Shown: positions 52,207-62,385, counted from the first letter of the stretch. The stretch: DNA of 64,000 nt from an uncultured Bacteroidales bacterium (GCA_902776835.1 CACYRK010000001.1:1-64000); one strand, 5' to 3'. Made by a program: numbers and translations. Notes: generated by a model not told the origin, from the letters alone.

Positions 52207-53403
52207 TTATTTGAGGGTACATTCCACACGCACGACAATCACGCTCTCCACGGGCTCACCATCGATTTGCGCCGGGGTGAACTCGTTGAGCAGGCGGCAC
52301 ACGCGCACGGCCTCGGCATCGAGTTCGGGCGACTTGCCGGCGCGCAGCACCTCGGCCTCGGTGACCACACCGTTGATGTCGACCTTGCAGCGCACGTTAA
52401 TCACGTCCTCGATTTTTTTCTTCTTGGCCTTGGCGGGATACTTGAAGTGGTCGTGGATAAACTTATACATTGCCTTGTGGCCGCCGTTGTACACGGGCAG
52501 CATCACGTCGTCGTAAGGCGTGATGTCGCGCTCCACGTATTCCACGTCGTCGAAGCCGGCGCTCTTCACCTCCTGCATTGCGTCGCGCCAGAAGTCGGCA
52601 TTCTCGGTGTCGCGCTCGATTTTGTCCTCAATGAGCACCATCGCATAGTCGGGGCAGGTGAAGGCTATGTGGCCCAGATTGTTCCAGGCAAAGTTGCTCT
52701 TGCTGGGATTGAGCGTGAGCGAATAGATGCAGTCCTCGAGTGCGTCGGGATAGAGTCGGCAGTTGGCGCGCGCCAAGGCACGAGTGTAATAGTACTCGGC
52801 GTTGCCGGGCTCTTTGTCCACCAGTTGGTTGGCAATCTGCAGGGCGCGCTCATGCTGCTTGAGCGGCTTGCATGCCTGGATGATGCCAATCAGCAGATCG
52901 TCGCTGGGCTGTAACTGGTAAGCCTTCTCAAAGGCTTCCATGGCTTGGTTGCAGAGGCTGGGGGTCTGACGCCCTTGCGCCATGCACACCGCGCCATACT
53001 GCTGCCAAAAGTCGGCATTGCTGGGATTCAGCGTCACCGCCTGGCGCAGCGCCTCCACGGCCTCGGCATTCTTCTTGGAGTTGACGTAGATTACCGACAG
53101 GTCGTAGTAGGCCCAGGCCTTCAACTCGTCGTTGTCGAGCAGCGGCAACGCCTTCTCGAGGTATTGCTGCGCATCATAGTTGTTGTTACGTTGCAGGGCG
53201 ATGCTGCCCAACTGAGCCATCGAGTAGCCGTCGTTGGGGTCGAGGTTGACAGCCTGTTGGAAGTACTCGACAGCCAGGTCGAGGTCACCGTTGGCGAGCG
53301 CCTGAAGTCCGCTGTTACGGTACTGAACGGCGGTTTGTGCTTGCACCGTTGCGGCAGCGAACAGTGCCACAACGAGAAGCGCGAGAATGTGTAATCGTTT
53401 CAT
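52207..53403 (-). CDS. TPR protein with TonB C-terminal domain
   Basis: A 398-residue exported protein. A signal peptide (ending AATVQAQ) is followed by tetratricopeptide repeats (about 25-240) and a TonB-type C-terminal domain (about 320-398, with INVRCKVDINGVVTEAEVLR). No N-terminal membrane anchor other than the signal peptide, so it may not be a classical energy transducer. First gene of the leftward operon. Confidence 0.88.
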   Translation of the reverse strand: MKRLHILALLVVALFAAATVQAQTAVQYRNSGLQALANGDLDLAVEYFQQAVNLDPNDGYSMAQLGSIALQRNNNYDAQQYLEKALPLLDNDELKAWAYYDLSVIYVNSKKNAEAVEALRQAVTLNPSNADFWQQYGAVCMAQGRQTPSLCNQAMEAFEKAYQLQPSDDLLIGIIQACKPLKQHERALQIANQLVDKEPGNAEYYYTRALARANCRLYPDALEDCIYSLTLNPSKSNFAWNNLGHIAFTCPDYAMVLIEDKIERDTENADFWRDAMQEVKSAGFDDVEYVERDITPYDDVMLPVYNGGHKAMYKFIHDHFKYPAKAKKKKIEDVINVRCKVDINGVVTEAEVLRAGKSPELDAEAVRVCRLLNEFTPAQIDGEPVESVIVVRVECTLK

Positions 53404-53463
53404 ATTGTTGCGTTTTTGTTATAATTTTTTTCTCGTCGAGCCGCATTGCGGCTAAGATAACCG

Positions 53464-53471
53464 CAAAAATA
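53464..53471 (-). promoter_or_regulatory. -7 element TATTTTTG
   Basis: Exact TAnnTTTG match about 60 bp before the TPR-TonB gene. Confidence 0.5.
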
Positions 53472-53731
53472 CTAAAGAAACGGCAATTAGGCAATCTTTT
53501 GCCGCAAAAATGCACTCCGCCCCACTTTTTCCGAAGATTCAATCAAAACAGCCCCCCCCAAAAAAAATGGTTTTAACCGTCTCGAGCAAGGCCCGAGTCG
53601 GGATAAATTTCACCCCACGCCGTTCACATCACCGATGTAATCGCCGTGGGGGTGAAAATGAGAATTATCTGGCTCTGGCATCAACTGCCGCTACCAGTAT
53701 TCACAATTAGTGTGAAGTGGCCATAAATTTG

Positions 53732-53813
53732 TAGGGACGCGCCATGGCGCGTAGTGGAGTCAAGGTCGTAAATTCCTGAGATTTCGCACTACGCGCCATG
53801 GCGCGTCCCTACA
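53732..53813. repeat. 82-bp element with 26-bp inverted repeats
   Basis: GTAGGGACGCGCCATGGCGC plus six more bases (53732-53757) is the perfect inverse of 53788-53813. Each arm itself contains the palindrome ACGCGCCATGGCGCGT. It lies between nrdG and the TPR-TonB promoter. REP/MITE-like repeat or strong bidirectional hairpin. The rest of 53404-53854 holds nothing else recognisable. Confidence 0.8.
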
Positions 53814-53854
53814 TTGTTGATGCCGCCCTTTGGTGTTTAACCACAATCCACCTC

Positions 53855-54337
53855 TTAGTAGTCGAGGAGGACGACGCGGTGCTGGGCCAGCGAGGCGGGC
53901 ACGTCGATGACGCGCTGGTTGCGGCTGCCACGGAAACGCAGCGTGTTGTCGCGCTCAGCGACCACAAAGGGCGAGTCGACAAGCGTGTCGACATAGTTCA
54001 TGATGGCCGACAACGACGGATCGCCCTGGATTTGCTCCCAGGTGTAGCCGGTGTAGCACCAAATGTTGTAGCCCAACTCACCCTTGATGCGTTTCGCCAA
54101 TTCGAGCGTCGACTGCGGCTGTGCCAGCGGGTCGCCGCCGCTCAGCGTCACCGGAGCCTCGTTGTAGGCGATGACCGACATCAGTTCGTCGATGCTCGCT
54201 TCATGGCCGCCAGCCATGCTCCACGACTGCGGGTTGTGGCACTCCGGGCAGTGGTGACGGCAGCCGGCCATGTAGACCGACGTGCGCAGTCCGGGTCCGT
54301 CGACACTCGTCCCCTCAACAATTCTGAGTACACGCAT
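53855..54337 (-). CDS. nrdG: Anaerobic NTP reductase activase
   Basis: A 160-residue radical-SAM enzyme that makes the glycyl radical on NrdD. The iron-sulfur motif is CRHHCPEC (Cys26, Cys30, Cys33), with the SAM-binding TLSGGDPLAQ near 104. It follows nrdD by 12 bp. Confidence 0.95.
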   Translation of the reverse strand: MRVLRIVEGTSVDGPGLRTSVYMAGCRHHCPECHNPQSWSMAGGHEASIDELMSVIAYNEAPVTLSGGDPLAQPQSTLELAKRIKGELGYNIWCYTGYTWEQIQGDPSLSAIMNYVDTLVDSPFVVAERDNTLRFRGSRNQRVIDVPASLAQHRVVLLDY

Positions 54338-54349
54338 ATAACAATGTCC

Positions 54350-56557
54350 TTATTTGTGGATTACACGGTCGTTAAGTTCGGCGAGTTTGCCGCTGTTCCA
54401 GCGCTCGGTGGTTCCCACCAAGTAGCCGGTGATGCGCTGCAGACGGTCGATGTTGTGGCCGTGGCACACGGGGCACTCCGTGAGGTTGTCGGTAGCATCC
54501 TCGTAGCCGCAGTCCATGCAGCGGTTGCGGTTGTGGTTCACCGAGCCATAGCCGATGTTGTACTTGTGCATCAAGTCAACGATATCGCTGATTGCCTGAG
54601 GATTGTGAGTGGCGTCGCCGTCAATCTCGACGTAGAAGATGTGGCCGCCGCGCGTAATCTCGTGATACGGTGCCTCGACCTCGGCTTTGTGCTTGGGGCT
54701 GCACTTGTAGTACACGGGCACGTGGTTGCTGTTGGTGTAATAAATCTTGTCGGTAACGCCCGGAATCTCGCCAAACTCCTTGCGGTCGCGGCGGGTAAAC
54801 TTGCCGCTGAGGCCCTCGGCCGGTGTGGCCAGCACGCTGTAGTTGTGCTTATACTGCTCGCAGTACTCGTTAACCTTGTCGCGCATGTGACCCACGATTT
54901 TCAGGCCCAAGCGCTGGCTCTCGTCGCTCTCGCCATGGTGCTTGCCGGTGAGGGCAATCAAGCACTCGGCCAGGCCGATGAAGCCGATGCCCAGCGTGCC
55001 CTGGTTGATGACGCTTTCGATGGTCTCGTTAGGCTTGAGGTTCTCGCTGCCGTTCCACAACTGCGACATCACCAGCGGGAACTGCTTGGCCTGTGCCGTC
55101 TTCTGGAAGTTAAAGCGGTCGTGAAGTTGGCGGGCCGTGATGTCGAGGATGCGGTCTAATTTCTTGAAGAACTCGGCCACGCGCTGCTCCTGGTCGTCAA
55201 TCGACATGCACTCGATGGCGAGTTTCACGATGTTGATTGTCGAGAACGAGATGTTGCCGCGGCCAATGCTCGTCTTGGGGCCGAAGCGGTTCTCAAACAC
55301 GCGCGTGCGGCAACCCATCGTGGCCACCTCATACTTGTAGCGCTCGGGGTCGTTGATGTCCCACTTCTCGTGGAAGTTGTAGGTGGCGTCGAGGTTGACA
55401 AAGTTGGGGAAGAAACGTCGCGCCGTCACCTTGCAGGCCAACTGGTACAGGTCGTAGTTGGGGTCGGTGGGCAGGTAACTGACGCCGCTTTTCTTCTTCC
55501 AAATCTGGATGGGGAAGATTGCCGTGGCGCCATTGCCCACGCCCTCGTAGGTGGAGTTGAGCAACTCGCGGATGATGCAACGTCCCTCGGCGCTGGTGTC
55601 GGTGCCGTAGTTGATTGAACTGAACACCACCTGGTTTCCGCCACGGCTGTGGATGGTGTTCATATTGTGGATAAACGCCTCCATGGCCTGATGCACGCGC
55701 TCGCAGGTGCGGTTGATGGCGTGCTGCAGGGCGCGGTCGGCCCCCTCCAGGCCGTCGAGCGGGCGGGCGATGAAGTCGTCGATCTTGGCGTCGTACAGGT
55801 GGCTCAGGTCCATGTTCATCATCCCCTCGGCATACTTCACCTCCTCAATAAAGGTGCGGCGCACAAAGGGTGCCAGATAGAAATCGAAGGCCGGGATGGC
55901 CTGGCCGCCATGCATCTCGTTTTGGGCCGTCTCCATCGATATGCAGGCTATCACGCTCGCCGTCTCGATGCGCTTGGCCGGGCGCGACTCGCCATGGCCG
56001 GCGCTGAAGCCGTTTTTCAGCACGCGGTCCAGCGGGTGCTGCACGCAGGTGAGGCTCTTGGTGGGATAATAGTCCTTGTCGTGAATGTGAAGGTAATTCT
56101 TGCGCACCGCCTCGCGGGCCTCCTCGCTGAGCAGATAGTCGTCGACGAAAGGCTTGGTGCTCTCGCTGGCAAACTTCATCATCATTCCCGCCGGCGTGTC
56201 GGCGTTCATGTTGGCGTTCTCGCGAGTGATATCGTTGTTCTTGGCATTGATGATTTCCAGAAATATGTCGCGAGTCTTCGCCTTGCGGGCCACGCTGCGC
56301 TTGTGGCGGTAGTTGATGTAGCATCGCGCCACTTCCTTGCGGGCACTCTTCATCAGTTCCACCTCCACCATGTCCTGGATTTGCTCCACGGTCATCTGCT
56401 CGGCGCCGCGTGTGCCTATGCGGTCGGCGATGCGCTGAATCAGCCCCTCGTCCTCTCCGGCCTCGGTGGCGAGCATGGCTTTGCGTATGGCAGCCTTGAT
56501 TTTTTCTTCGTTATAACCCACAATGCGCCCGTCGCGCTTAACAACTGTTTGAATCAT
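54350..56557 (-). CDS. nrdD: Anaerobic ribonucleoside-triphosphate reductase
   Basis: A 735-residue class III ribonucleotide reductase, making deoxynucleotides without oxygen. An N-terminal ATP cone (about 3-92, VVKRDGRIVGYNEEKI) controls activity. The C-terminus has the zinc site CMDCGYEDATDNLTECPVC and the glycyl-radical segment RITGYLVGTTERWN. It forms an operon with nrdG and suits an anaerobic gut bacterium. Confidence 0.97.
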   Translation of the reverse strand: MIQTVVKRDGRIVGYNEEKIKAAIRKAMLATEAGEDEGLIQRIADRIGTRGAEQMTVEQIQDMVEVELMKSARKEVARCYINYRHKRSVARKAKTRDIFLEIINAKNNDITRENANMNADTPAGMMMKFASESTKPFVDDYLLSEEAREAVRKNYLHIHDKDYYPTKSLTCVQHPLDRVLKNGFSAGHGESRPAKRIETASVIACISMETAQNEMHGGQAIPAFDFYLAPFVRRTFIEEVKYAEGMMNMDLSHLYDAKIDDFIARPLDGLEGADRALQHAINRTCERVHQAMEAFIHNMNTIHSRGGNQVVFSSINYGTDTSAEGRCIIRELLNSTYEGVGNGATAIFPIQIWKKKSGVSYLPTDPNYDLYQLACKVTARRFFPNFVNLDATYNFHEKWDINDPERYKYEVATMGCRTRVFENRFGPKTSIGRGNISFSTINIVKLAIECMSIDDQEQRVAEFFKKLDRILDITARQLHDRFNFQKTAQAKQFPLVMSQLWNGSENLKPNETIESVINQGTLGIGFIGLAECLIALTGKHHGESDESQRLGLKIVGHMRDKVNEYCEQYKHNYSVLATPAEGLSGKFTRRDRKEFGEIPGVTDKIYYTNSNHVPVYYKCSPKHKAEVEAPYHEITRGGHIFYVEIDGDATHNPQAISDIVDLMHKYNIGYGSVNHNRNRCMDCGYEDATDNLTECPVCHGHNIDRLQRITGYLVGTTERWNSGKLAELNDRVIHK

Positions 56558-56789
56558 AGCCTGGTATGTGTTATTCGATTAAAATGGTCAATAATTGCGA
56601 CTGCAAAATAAGCAAATCTTTGCGAAATGCACAAGAAAACGCCCACAGAATATTTCAACAAATTTATTTTTTGGAAAACTTTTCATATATAACAAAAACA
56701 CTATAGCACTAACATACAATGTTTTAACAATTAGTTTTGGACAACTTTACAAAATTCACAACCACCACGATTTAGAAAAAAGTCAATCC

Positions 56790-56880
56790 AGGCGAAACTC
56801 GAGCATTCGAGCATTCGACTGTTCGAGCATTCGAAAGTTCGAGCAATCGAGGGTTTCAGCAATCGAGCATTCGAGGGTTA
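56790..56880. repeat. Degenerate GAGCATTCGA tandem array
   Basis: About nine units close to GAGCATTCGA with 8-11 bp spacing. The units resemble the shorter array at 46180-46245, also intergenic. No spacers of CRISPR length. Confidence 0.7.
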
Positions 56881-56897
56881 TCCGATTGGGGCTTGAC

Positions 56898-56943
56898 AAA
56901 AAAGGCGATGCGCCACCCGACCGAGGTCGAGCGGCGCACCGCT
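56898..56943 (-). terminator. Terminator after the M16 protease gene
   Basis: Minus-strand GCGGTGCGCC / GGCGCATCGC stem with G-U pairs, then six T residues. Confidence 0.65.
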
Positions 56944-56982
56944 ATTTCATGGGCTTGCCACGAGGGCAAGCGTTGTGGCTGA

Positions 56983-59802
56983 TTATTGCTCGGGGAGCAT
57001 CACAACCTCCACGTTGTTGCCAGCGGCCAGGACGACGTTGCGCATGAAGGCGCTCACGTCCTCAGGCTTGATGCTGTTGACCATCTCCTCGTAGCCGGTG
57101 TGGTCGTCGTTGCCGCGACCCACCCACTCGGTGAGGACGTTCATCCAGTAACTGTTCTCCTTGATCGAGGTGTTGTAGTCCTTAATCATCACCTCCTTGA
57201 TGTCGGCCAGCGATGCTGCGTCGACAGTCTTGGCCAGGTTGGCAGCCTCTTCACGCATAATGTTCAGAGCCAGGTCGCTCTTCTCGGGAGTCATGGGCAC
57301 GACACCGATAACCATGGTCTGGTTAAGGTCGCCGGTGCGACGCTGCATACCGAATGCGCTTGCCGAATAAGCGGCACCGGCATCCTCACGAATCTTCTGC
57401 AGATACACCTTGTCGAGCAGTTGGCCTGCCATCGAAGCGAGGATTTGGCCACGCATGCTGTAGGGCTCGGTGAGGTTGTACCAGAACATGTAACTCATAG
57501 CCTTGGGAGTCTCCATCTTGCGGGTGAAGTGGTTCAGCACCTTGCCCAGGGCATACTCTTGCACGTTGTTGTAGTTCTCGCGGCTGGCATTGGCGGGCAG
57601 GCTGGCAATGTACTGGCACAGATACTCGCGAATGAGTTGCTCGTCGAAGTTACCAACAAAGTAGAAGGTGAAGTCGGCAGCATTTGCGGTGCGCTCCTTG
57701 GCGATGGCCATGATGCGGTCGAGGTTCACATTGGCGATGTCGCTCTCATCAAACGGCTTTTCGCGCCAGTTGTGGTTGCTCAGAGTCACGCTCACCGAGT
57801 CGCTGAAGGCGCTGTTCGGGTCGAGGTGCTTGTTTTTCAGCATGGTCGACAACTGGTTCATCAGGTTGTTGAAAGCCTTCTCATCCTTGTGGATGTCGGT
57901 CATGGTGAGGTAAGTGAGTTGGAACAAGGTCTCCAGGTCCTTAACGGTCGACTTACCGCTCAGGGTCTCATAACTGGTGCTCATGCCCAGGTCTACGTTG
58001 GCCTGCTTGCCAGCGAGTGCCTTGGTAAGTTCGGTGTTGTCGAATGCGCCAAGACCGCTCATGCCAACCACGGCGTCGAACATCTCAAGGTTTGCATAGT
58101 CCTCCTTGCCGTAGAGCGAACTACCGCCCTTCGACTCAGCCTCCATGCGAATCTCGTTCTCCTTGAGGTCGGTCTTCTTGAGGATGACCTTCACGCCATT
58201 GCTCAGGGTGAGTTCGGTGTAGTCAAACTTGTCGCCCTTCTTCTCGCTGACGATGGTGCCCGGGGTAGGCATCACGGTCATCAGCGGCTCATTCTTGGTG
58301 TTGTCGACGTAAGCCTCGATGTCGCTTGCGCGGGCAGCGTTGATAGCGCTGCGGAAGCCCTCGACGGTGGGATACACCTTACCTTCAGCCTCCTGGTTGA
58401 AGTTCACCACCACCATGTTGTGCTCGTTCTGCGGGATGAGTTCGGGCAGCACTTGGTTGATGAGGTCAACGGGAATGTTGGGAGCAAGCATATTCACGAT
58501 TTGGTACTCCTGCTCGATGCTGGGGATGGGCTCGCCCTCAAGGTAGTTAGCGATGAGGCTGCGGCCATAGACCTCGTTGGTGATTTTGTTGCGCTCGTTG
58601 TAGGTCTTCTCGAGGCGCGACAGATACTCGGCCTTGGCACGCTCATACTCACCGGCGGTGAAGCCGTGCATGCTGGCACGCAGAGCCTCGACCATCACAG
58701 CCTGCAGGGCCTCGTTGGCCATGTCGGGCTTGGGCAAGCAGTAGAACACGAAGGCTTCCTTGTTGGCGCTCATGCCAAGATAGTTACCGTTGTAGGTACC
58801 AGCCTGCAGGAAGGGGCAGTCGGCCTCCTGAGCCTTCTCTGTTAAGCGCTGGTCATACATCTCGCTGATCAGGTCCATAGCATAGTCCTCAACCATGTAC
58901 ATCACGTCCTTCTTCTCCTCGCGGGTGCTGGGGTCGTGCTTGAACATAAGTTGGATAATGCTGTACTGCTGCTCCTTATCCTTCTCGACCACGATGATTG
59001 CCTCCTCGTTGTCGGGCACGGGCTCATCGACCACCTGTGCAGCATTGGGTTGCAGCACGATGGGGCTGAAGTAAGTCTTAATCAGGTTCTCCATGTAGTC
59101 AACGTCGATGTCACCAACGACGACGATGGCCTGGTTGTCGGGACGATACCACTTGTGGTAGTAGTCGCGAAGTTCATTGTACTTGAAGCCGTCGACCACG
59201 CTCATCAAGCCGATGGGCATGCGCTTGCCGTACTTCGAGCCGGGGAACAGGGTCTCGAGGCAGTTCTCGAGCATGCGCTGCTGTGCCGAACGGCGCAGGC
59301 GCCACTCCTCGTGAATCACGCCACGCTCCTTGTCAATCTCCTCGTCTTCAAGCAGCAGACCGCACGACCAGTCGCGCAGAATCAGCAAGCACGAGTCGAG
59401 TGCGCTCTGGCGAGTGCTGGGCACATCGTTGATGTTGTACACCGTCTGGTCGGTGCTGGTGTAAGCGTTCAGGTCGCGGCCGAACTCCACACCCAGGTTG
59501 CGGGTGTAGTCGATCACGCCATTGCCGGGAAAGTTCTCTGTGCCGTTGAAGGCCATGTGCTCCAGGAAGTGAGCGAGGCCTCGCTGGCTCTCCTCTTCCT
59601 GAATCGAGCCCACGCGCTGTGCGATGTAGAAGTTCACACGGTGCTCGGGATAATCGTTGTGACGCACGTAGTAAGTGAGTCCGTTCTCTAATTTGCCCAT
59701 GCGTACTGCCTCATCAACGGGGATGGGCATCGCGCCTTGAGCCATGGCGATGCCAGCCATCATAAGCATGGCAGCAGCCATAAGATGTCGTAGTTTCAAC
59801 AT
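56983..59802 (-). CDS. M16-family zinc metalloprotease, exported
   Basis: About 939 residues from MLKLRHLMAAAMLMM at 59802, chosen because it begins a clean signal peptide ending MAQG; Met at 59841 is the alternative. The inverted zinc motif HFLEH (78-82) with a downstream glutamate marks an active N-terminal M16 domain. The second, inactive M16 half and paired domains follow, giving a pitrilysin-type layout. It degrades peptides in the periplasm or at the surface. Confidence 0.9.
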   Translation of the reverse strand: MLKLRHLMAAAMLMMAGIAMAQGAMPIPVDEAVRMGKLENGLTYYVRHNDYPEHRVNFYIAQRVGSIQEEESQRGLAHFLEHMAFNGTENFPGNGVIDYTRNLGVEFGRDLNAYTSTDQTVYNINDVPSTRQSALDSCLLILRDWSCGLLLEDEEIDKERGVIHEEWRLRRSAQQRMLENCLETLFPGSKYGKRMPIGLMSVVDGFKYNELRDYYHKWYRPDNQAIVVVGDIDVDYMENLIKTYFSPIVLQPNAAQVVDEPVPDNEEAIIVVEKDKEQQYSIIQLMFKHDPSTREEKKDVMYMVEDYAMDLISEMYDQRLTEKAQEADCPFLQAGTYNGNYLGMSANKEAFVFYCLPKPDMANEALQAVMVEALRASMHGFTAGEYERAKAEYLSRLEKTYNERNKITNEVYGRSLIANYLEGEPIPSIEQEYQIVNMLAPNIPVDLINQVLPELIPQNEHNMVVVNFNQEAEGKVYPTVEGFRSAINAARASDIEAYVDNTKNEPLMTVMPTPGTIVSEKKGDKFDYTELTLSNGVKVILKKTDLKENEIRMEAESKGGSSLYGKEDYANLEMFDAVVGMSGLGAFDNTELTKALAGKQANVDLGMSTSYETLSGKSTVKDLETLFQLTYLTMTDIHKDEKAFNNLMNQLSTMLKNKHLDPNSAFSDSVSVTLSNHNWREKPFDESDIANVNLDRIMAIAKERTANAADFTFYFVGNFDEQLIREYLCQYIASLPANASRENYNNVQEYALGKVLNHFTRKMETPKAMSYMFWYNLTEPYSMRGQILASMAGQLLDKVYLQKIREDAGAAYSASAFGMQRRTGDLNQTMVIGVVPMTPEKSDLALNIMREEAANLAKTVDAASLADIKEVMIKDYNTSIKENSYWMNVLTEWVGRGNDDHTGYEEMVNSIKPEDVSAFMRNVVLAAGNNVEVVMLPEQ

Positions 59803-59875
59803 ACTTAAAGAAGGTTTTAAAATTTGATTATTGTATTTCATTGTATGATATTGTCGATTACTCGAAAAGCGATGG

Positions 59876-59883
59876 CAAAGGTA
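59876..59883 (-). promoter_or_regulatory. -7 element TACCTTTG of the M16 gene
   Basis: Exact TAnnTTTG match. Predicted leaders are about 65 nt to the chosen start and about 28 nt to the alternative. Confidence 0.6.
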
Positions 59884-60028
59884 GGAAATATTTGTGTAAA
59901 AACCGACGCTTCGGTGCAAATAATTCGATTTACCACACTTTTCACTCATTTGACGCACTCGCAGCGCGAAAAGTTACAGTCATTTTAGTTAAAACTCCTA
60001 AAAAATCTATCGTCCTGTCAAACGAAAA

Positions 60029-60064
60029 GCCGTTGCCCCGAGTGCGCGATTGCGGGGCAACGGC
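60029..60064 (-). terminator. Terminator downstream of recA
   Basis: Perfect 12-bp stem GCCGTTGCCCCG / CGGGGCAACGGC, followed on the minus strand by TTTTCGTTT. It lies 115 bp past the recA stop; the remaining gap to the M16 promoter (60065-60177 and 59884-60028) has no gene. Confidence 0.75.
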
Positions 60065-60177
60065 GAATGATCATTCTGTCGTCATTTGGGTGTTTTACAT
60101 GGTAAAGTGTTTAGGCGGATATGTTGTGTTCTGCAGCCTGTGCGGCGTCGATTGCCGCTGTTGAGCCACAGGGCATT

Positions 60178-61227
60178 TTACTTTGCGGGGGCGTTCATGG
60201 CCTCCATGATGCGTGCCTCCAGTTCTTCGGCGAGTTCGGGGTTGTCGGCAACCATCTGCTTGGCGGCGTCGCGGCCCTGTCCCAACTTGGTGCCTTCGTA
60301 AGAGAACCACGAGCCACTCTTCTTCACGATGCCGTACTCCACGCCCAGGTCGATAATCTCGCCCACACGGCTGATGCCCTGGCCGAAGAGAATCTCAAAC
60401 TCGGTCTTGCGGAACGGGGGAGCCACCTTGTTTTTCACCACCTTCACGCGGGTGAGGTTGCCAAGCACCTGGTCGCCGTCCTTAATCTGGCCGATGCGGC
60501 GAATGTCCAGACGCACGCTGGAATAGAACTTCAGGGCGTTGCCACCGGTGGTGGTCTCGGGGTTGCCGAACATCACGCCGAGTTTCTCGCGCAACTGGTT
60601 GATGAAGATGCAGCAGGTGTTGGTCTTGCTGATGGTGGCGGTGAGTTTGCGCAGCGCCTGGCTCATCAGGCGGGCCTGCAGACCCATCTTGCTCTCGCCC
60701 ATGTCGCCCTCAATCTCGGCCTTGGGCGTCAGCGCTGCCACGCTGTCGATGACAATCACGTCGATGGCCGACGAGCGAATCAGTTGGTCGGCAATCTCGA
60801 GGGCCTGCTCGCCATTGTCGGGCTGCGAAATCCACAGGTTGTTCACATCCACGCCCAGACTCTCGGCGTAGAAGCGGTCGAAGGCATGCTCGGCGTCGAT
60901 GATGGCGGCGATACCGCCCTGCTTCTGTGCCTCGGCGATGGCATGGATGGCCAGCGTGGTCTTGCCGCTCGACTCGGGACCGTAAATCTCGATGATGCGG
61001 CCGCGCGGATAACCGCCCACACCCAGGGCGTGGTTCAGGCCGATAGAGCCGGTGGGGATGACGTCGATGTTCTCGATGCTCTCGTCGCCCATCTTCATGA
61101 TGGAGCCGCGACCGAAGGTCTTGTCGATTTTGTCCATCGCCACTTGCAGCGCTTTGAGTTTCTCGGGCGATACCTCGCGGCGTGCTGGTGCTTGCTGCTC
61201 ATTGAGCACATTGTTCTGTTCTTCCAT
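60178..61227 (-). CDS. recA: Recombinase A
   Basis: A 349-residue recombinase for homologous recombination and SOS control. Walker [10 protein letters not shown] (83-91), the MAW-like region, Walker [11 protein letters not shown] and loop L2 [20 protein letters not shown] are intact. The length is normal. Prophage induction through RecA is possible but this phage's repressor shows no visible LexA-type cleavage domain. Confidence 0.98.
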   Translation of the reverse strand: MEEQNNVLNEQQAPARREVSPEKLKALQVAMDKIDKTFGRGSIMKMGDESIENIDVIPTGSIGLNHALGVGGYPRGRIIEIYGPESSGKTTLAIHAIAEAQKQGGIAAIIDAEHAFDRFYAESLGVDVNNLWISQPDNGEQALEIADQLIRSSAIDVIVIDSVAALTPKAEIEGDMGESKMGLQARLMSQALRKLTATISKTNTCCIFINQLREKLGVMFGNPETTTGGNALKFYSSVRLDIRRIGQIKDGDQVLGNLTRVKVVKNKVAPPFRKTEFEILFGQGISRVGEIIDLGVEYGIVKKSGSWFSYEGTKLGQGRDAAKQMVADNPELAEELEARIMEAMNAPAK

Positions 61228-61296
61228 GATAGTTATGTGTTTTAATTGTTATTGATTGCAGTGGATGTCGCGCGGCGTTGCCTCCGGTTGACGATG

Positions 61297-61304
61297 CAAA
61301 ATTA
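61297..61304 (-). promoter_or_regulatory. -7 element TAATTTTG of recA
   Basis: Exact TAnnTTTG match about 70 bp before the recA ATG. No obvious SOS-type palindrome was noticed. Confidence 0.55.
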
Positions 61305-61356
61305 CGGCGCGGCAGTGCAAAAAGGGTGCACAACACCGTGAAATAGCGTTAAACGC

Positions 61357-61659
61357 CTAATTTTTTATATCCTCAAACTCAGCGTCGACAATCTGGTCCT
61401 CGTAGCGACCCTGGGGCGCATCGGCCTCGCTGAACGACGGCGACGGCGGGGCCGGCTCGCTGACCTCCTCAAAGTCGGCATACTCGCCCATCTCGCGCGT
61501 GTAGCGCTTGCGCTCGCCAGCGCTGGTATAGGTCTCGCTGGCGTCGCGGGCCTGCCGCATCACCTCGTCGAAGCGACGGCGGCTGCGCCGCAGCGCAAGC
61601 CATATCTTTATTATAGGATAAAGAATGAGGAAGAGTAATATGAGTAGTATAAATCTCAT
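61357..61659 (-). CDS. DUF4834 family membrane protein
   Basis: One hundred residues: a single N-terminal membrane helix (FILLILLFLILYPIIKIW) and an acidic proline-rich tail. Its place after pssA and psd is typical for DUF4834 in Bacteroidetes. Overlaps pssA by 4 nt. Function unknown. Confidence 0.8.
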   Translation of the reverse strand: MRFILLILLFLILYPIIKIWLALRRSRRRFDEVMRQARDASETYTSAGERKRYTREMGEYADFEEVSEPAPPSPSFSEADAPQGRYEDQIVDAEFEDIKN

Positions 61660-62375
61660 TGTTCAGTTTTTTTGCCAACAGTAAATAACGACATGATTAC
61701 ATACAGGCCTATGGTGGCTGCCAGCGAGCAAAGCCCGATGGTGAGCAGCGACACGAGGCCGAATGTCAGCAGCAAATACTGTGCCCAACTGTCGCGGGGG
61801 TGATAAGAGTGAACCTTGAGCGAGAACATGCGCAGGTTGCACACCATCAGCCACGAGAAGAGCACCACGCCGGCGAGCACCACGCCGATGTGCATACTCG
61901 GGTGGTCGGCAAGCCATTGCGAGGCGCCAATCCAGAAGATGGCGTTGGCGGGAATGGGCAGGCCGGTGAACGTGGTGGCCTGATTGGGGTCGACATTGAA
62001 GCGCGCCAGACGCAGCGCGCCGGCCAGGCCCAGCAGCAGGGCAAGCAGGCCCAGCACAGGATATTCGGGGTCGTGGCCCACCGCCAGCAGGTTGTATACG
62101 ATCATCGCCGGGGCGATGCCGAAGGTCACCAGGTCGCTGAGCGAGTCCAACTCCTTGCCGATGCCGCTCACCGAGTGCAGCAAGCGCGCCACCAGCCCGT
62201 CGAGGAAGTCGGCCACAGCGCCCAGGGCGATGCACAAGTAGGCCACCTGGTAGCCCGGAAGGCCCCACAACAGGATTTCGCGAGAGTGAAAAGCGGCCAC
62301 GATGGCCAGCATGCCACTCACCAGGTTCACGCTGGTGATGGCATTGGGGATATTGTTCTTGATGGTTCGAAGCAT
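61656..62375 (-). CDS. pssA: CDP-diacylglycerol-serine phosphatidyltransferase
   Basis: A 239-residue membrane enzyme making phosphatidylserine from CDP-diacylglycerol and serine. The CDP-alcohol phosphotransferase motif fits exactly: D, FL, DG, LV, AR, eight residues, G, three, D, three, D, within DFLDGLVARLL and GKELDSLSD. Around six membrane helices. Ten bp after psd. Confidence 0.95.
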   Translation of the reverse strand: MLRTIKNNIPNAITSVNLVSGMLAIVAAFHSREILLWGLPGYQVAYLCIALGAVADFLDGLVARLLHSVSGIGKELDSLSDLVTFGIAPAMIVYNLLAVGHDPEYPVLGLLALLLGLAGALRLARFNVDPNQATTFTGLPIPANAIFWIGASQWLADHPSMHIGVVLAGVVLFSWLMVCNLRMFSLKVHSYHPRDSWAQYLLLTFGLVSLLTIGLCSLAATIGLYVIMSLFTVGKKTEQ

Positions 62376-62385
62376 GAGTGTGGTG

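Larger units (their letters stand above)
56558..56982. other. Noncoding gap with tandem repeat and terminator
   Basis: Holds the nrdD upstream region, the GAGCATTCGA array (56790-56880) and the terminator of the M16 gene. Nothing else is seen. Confidence 0.6.
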
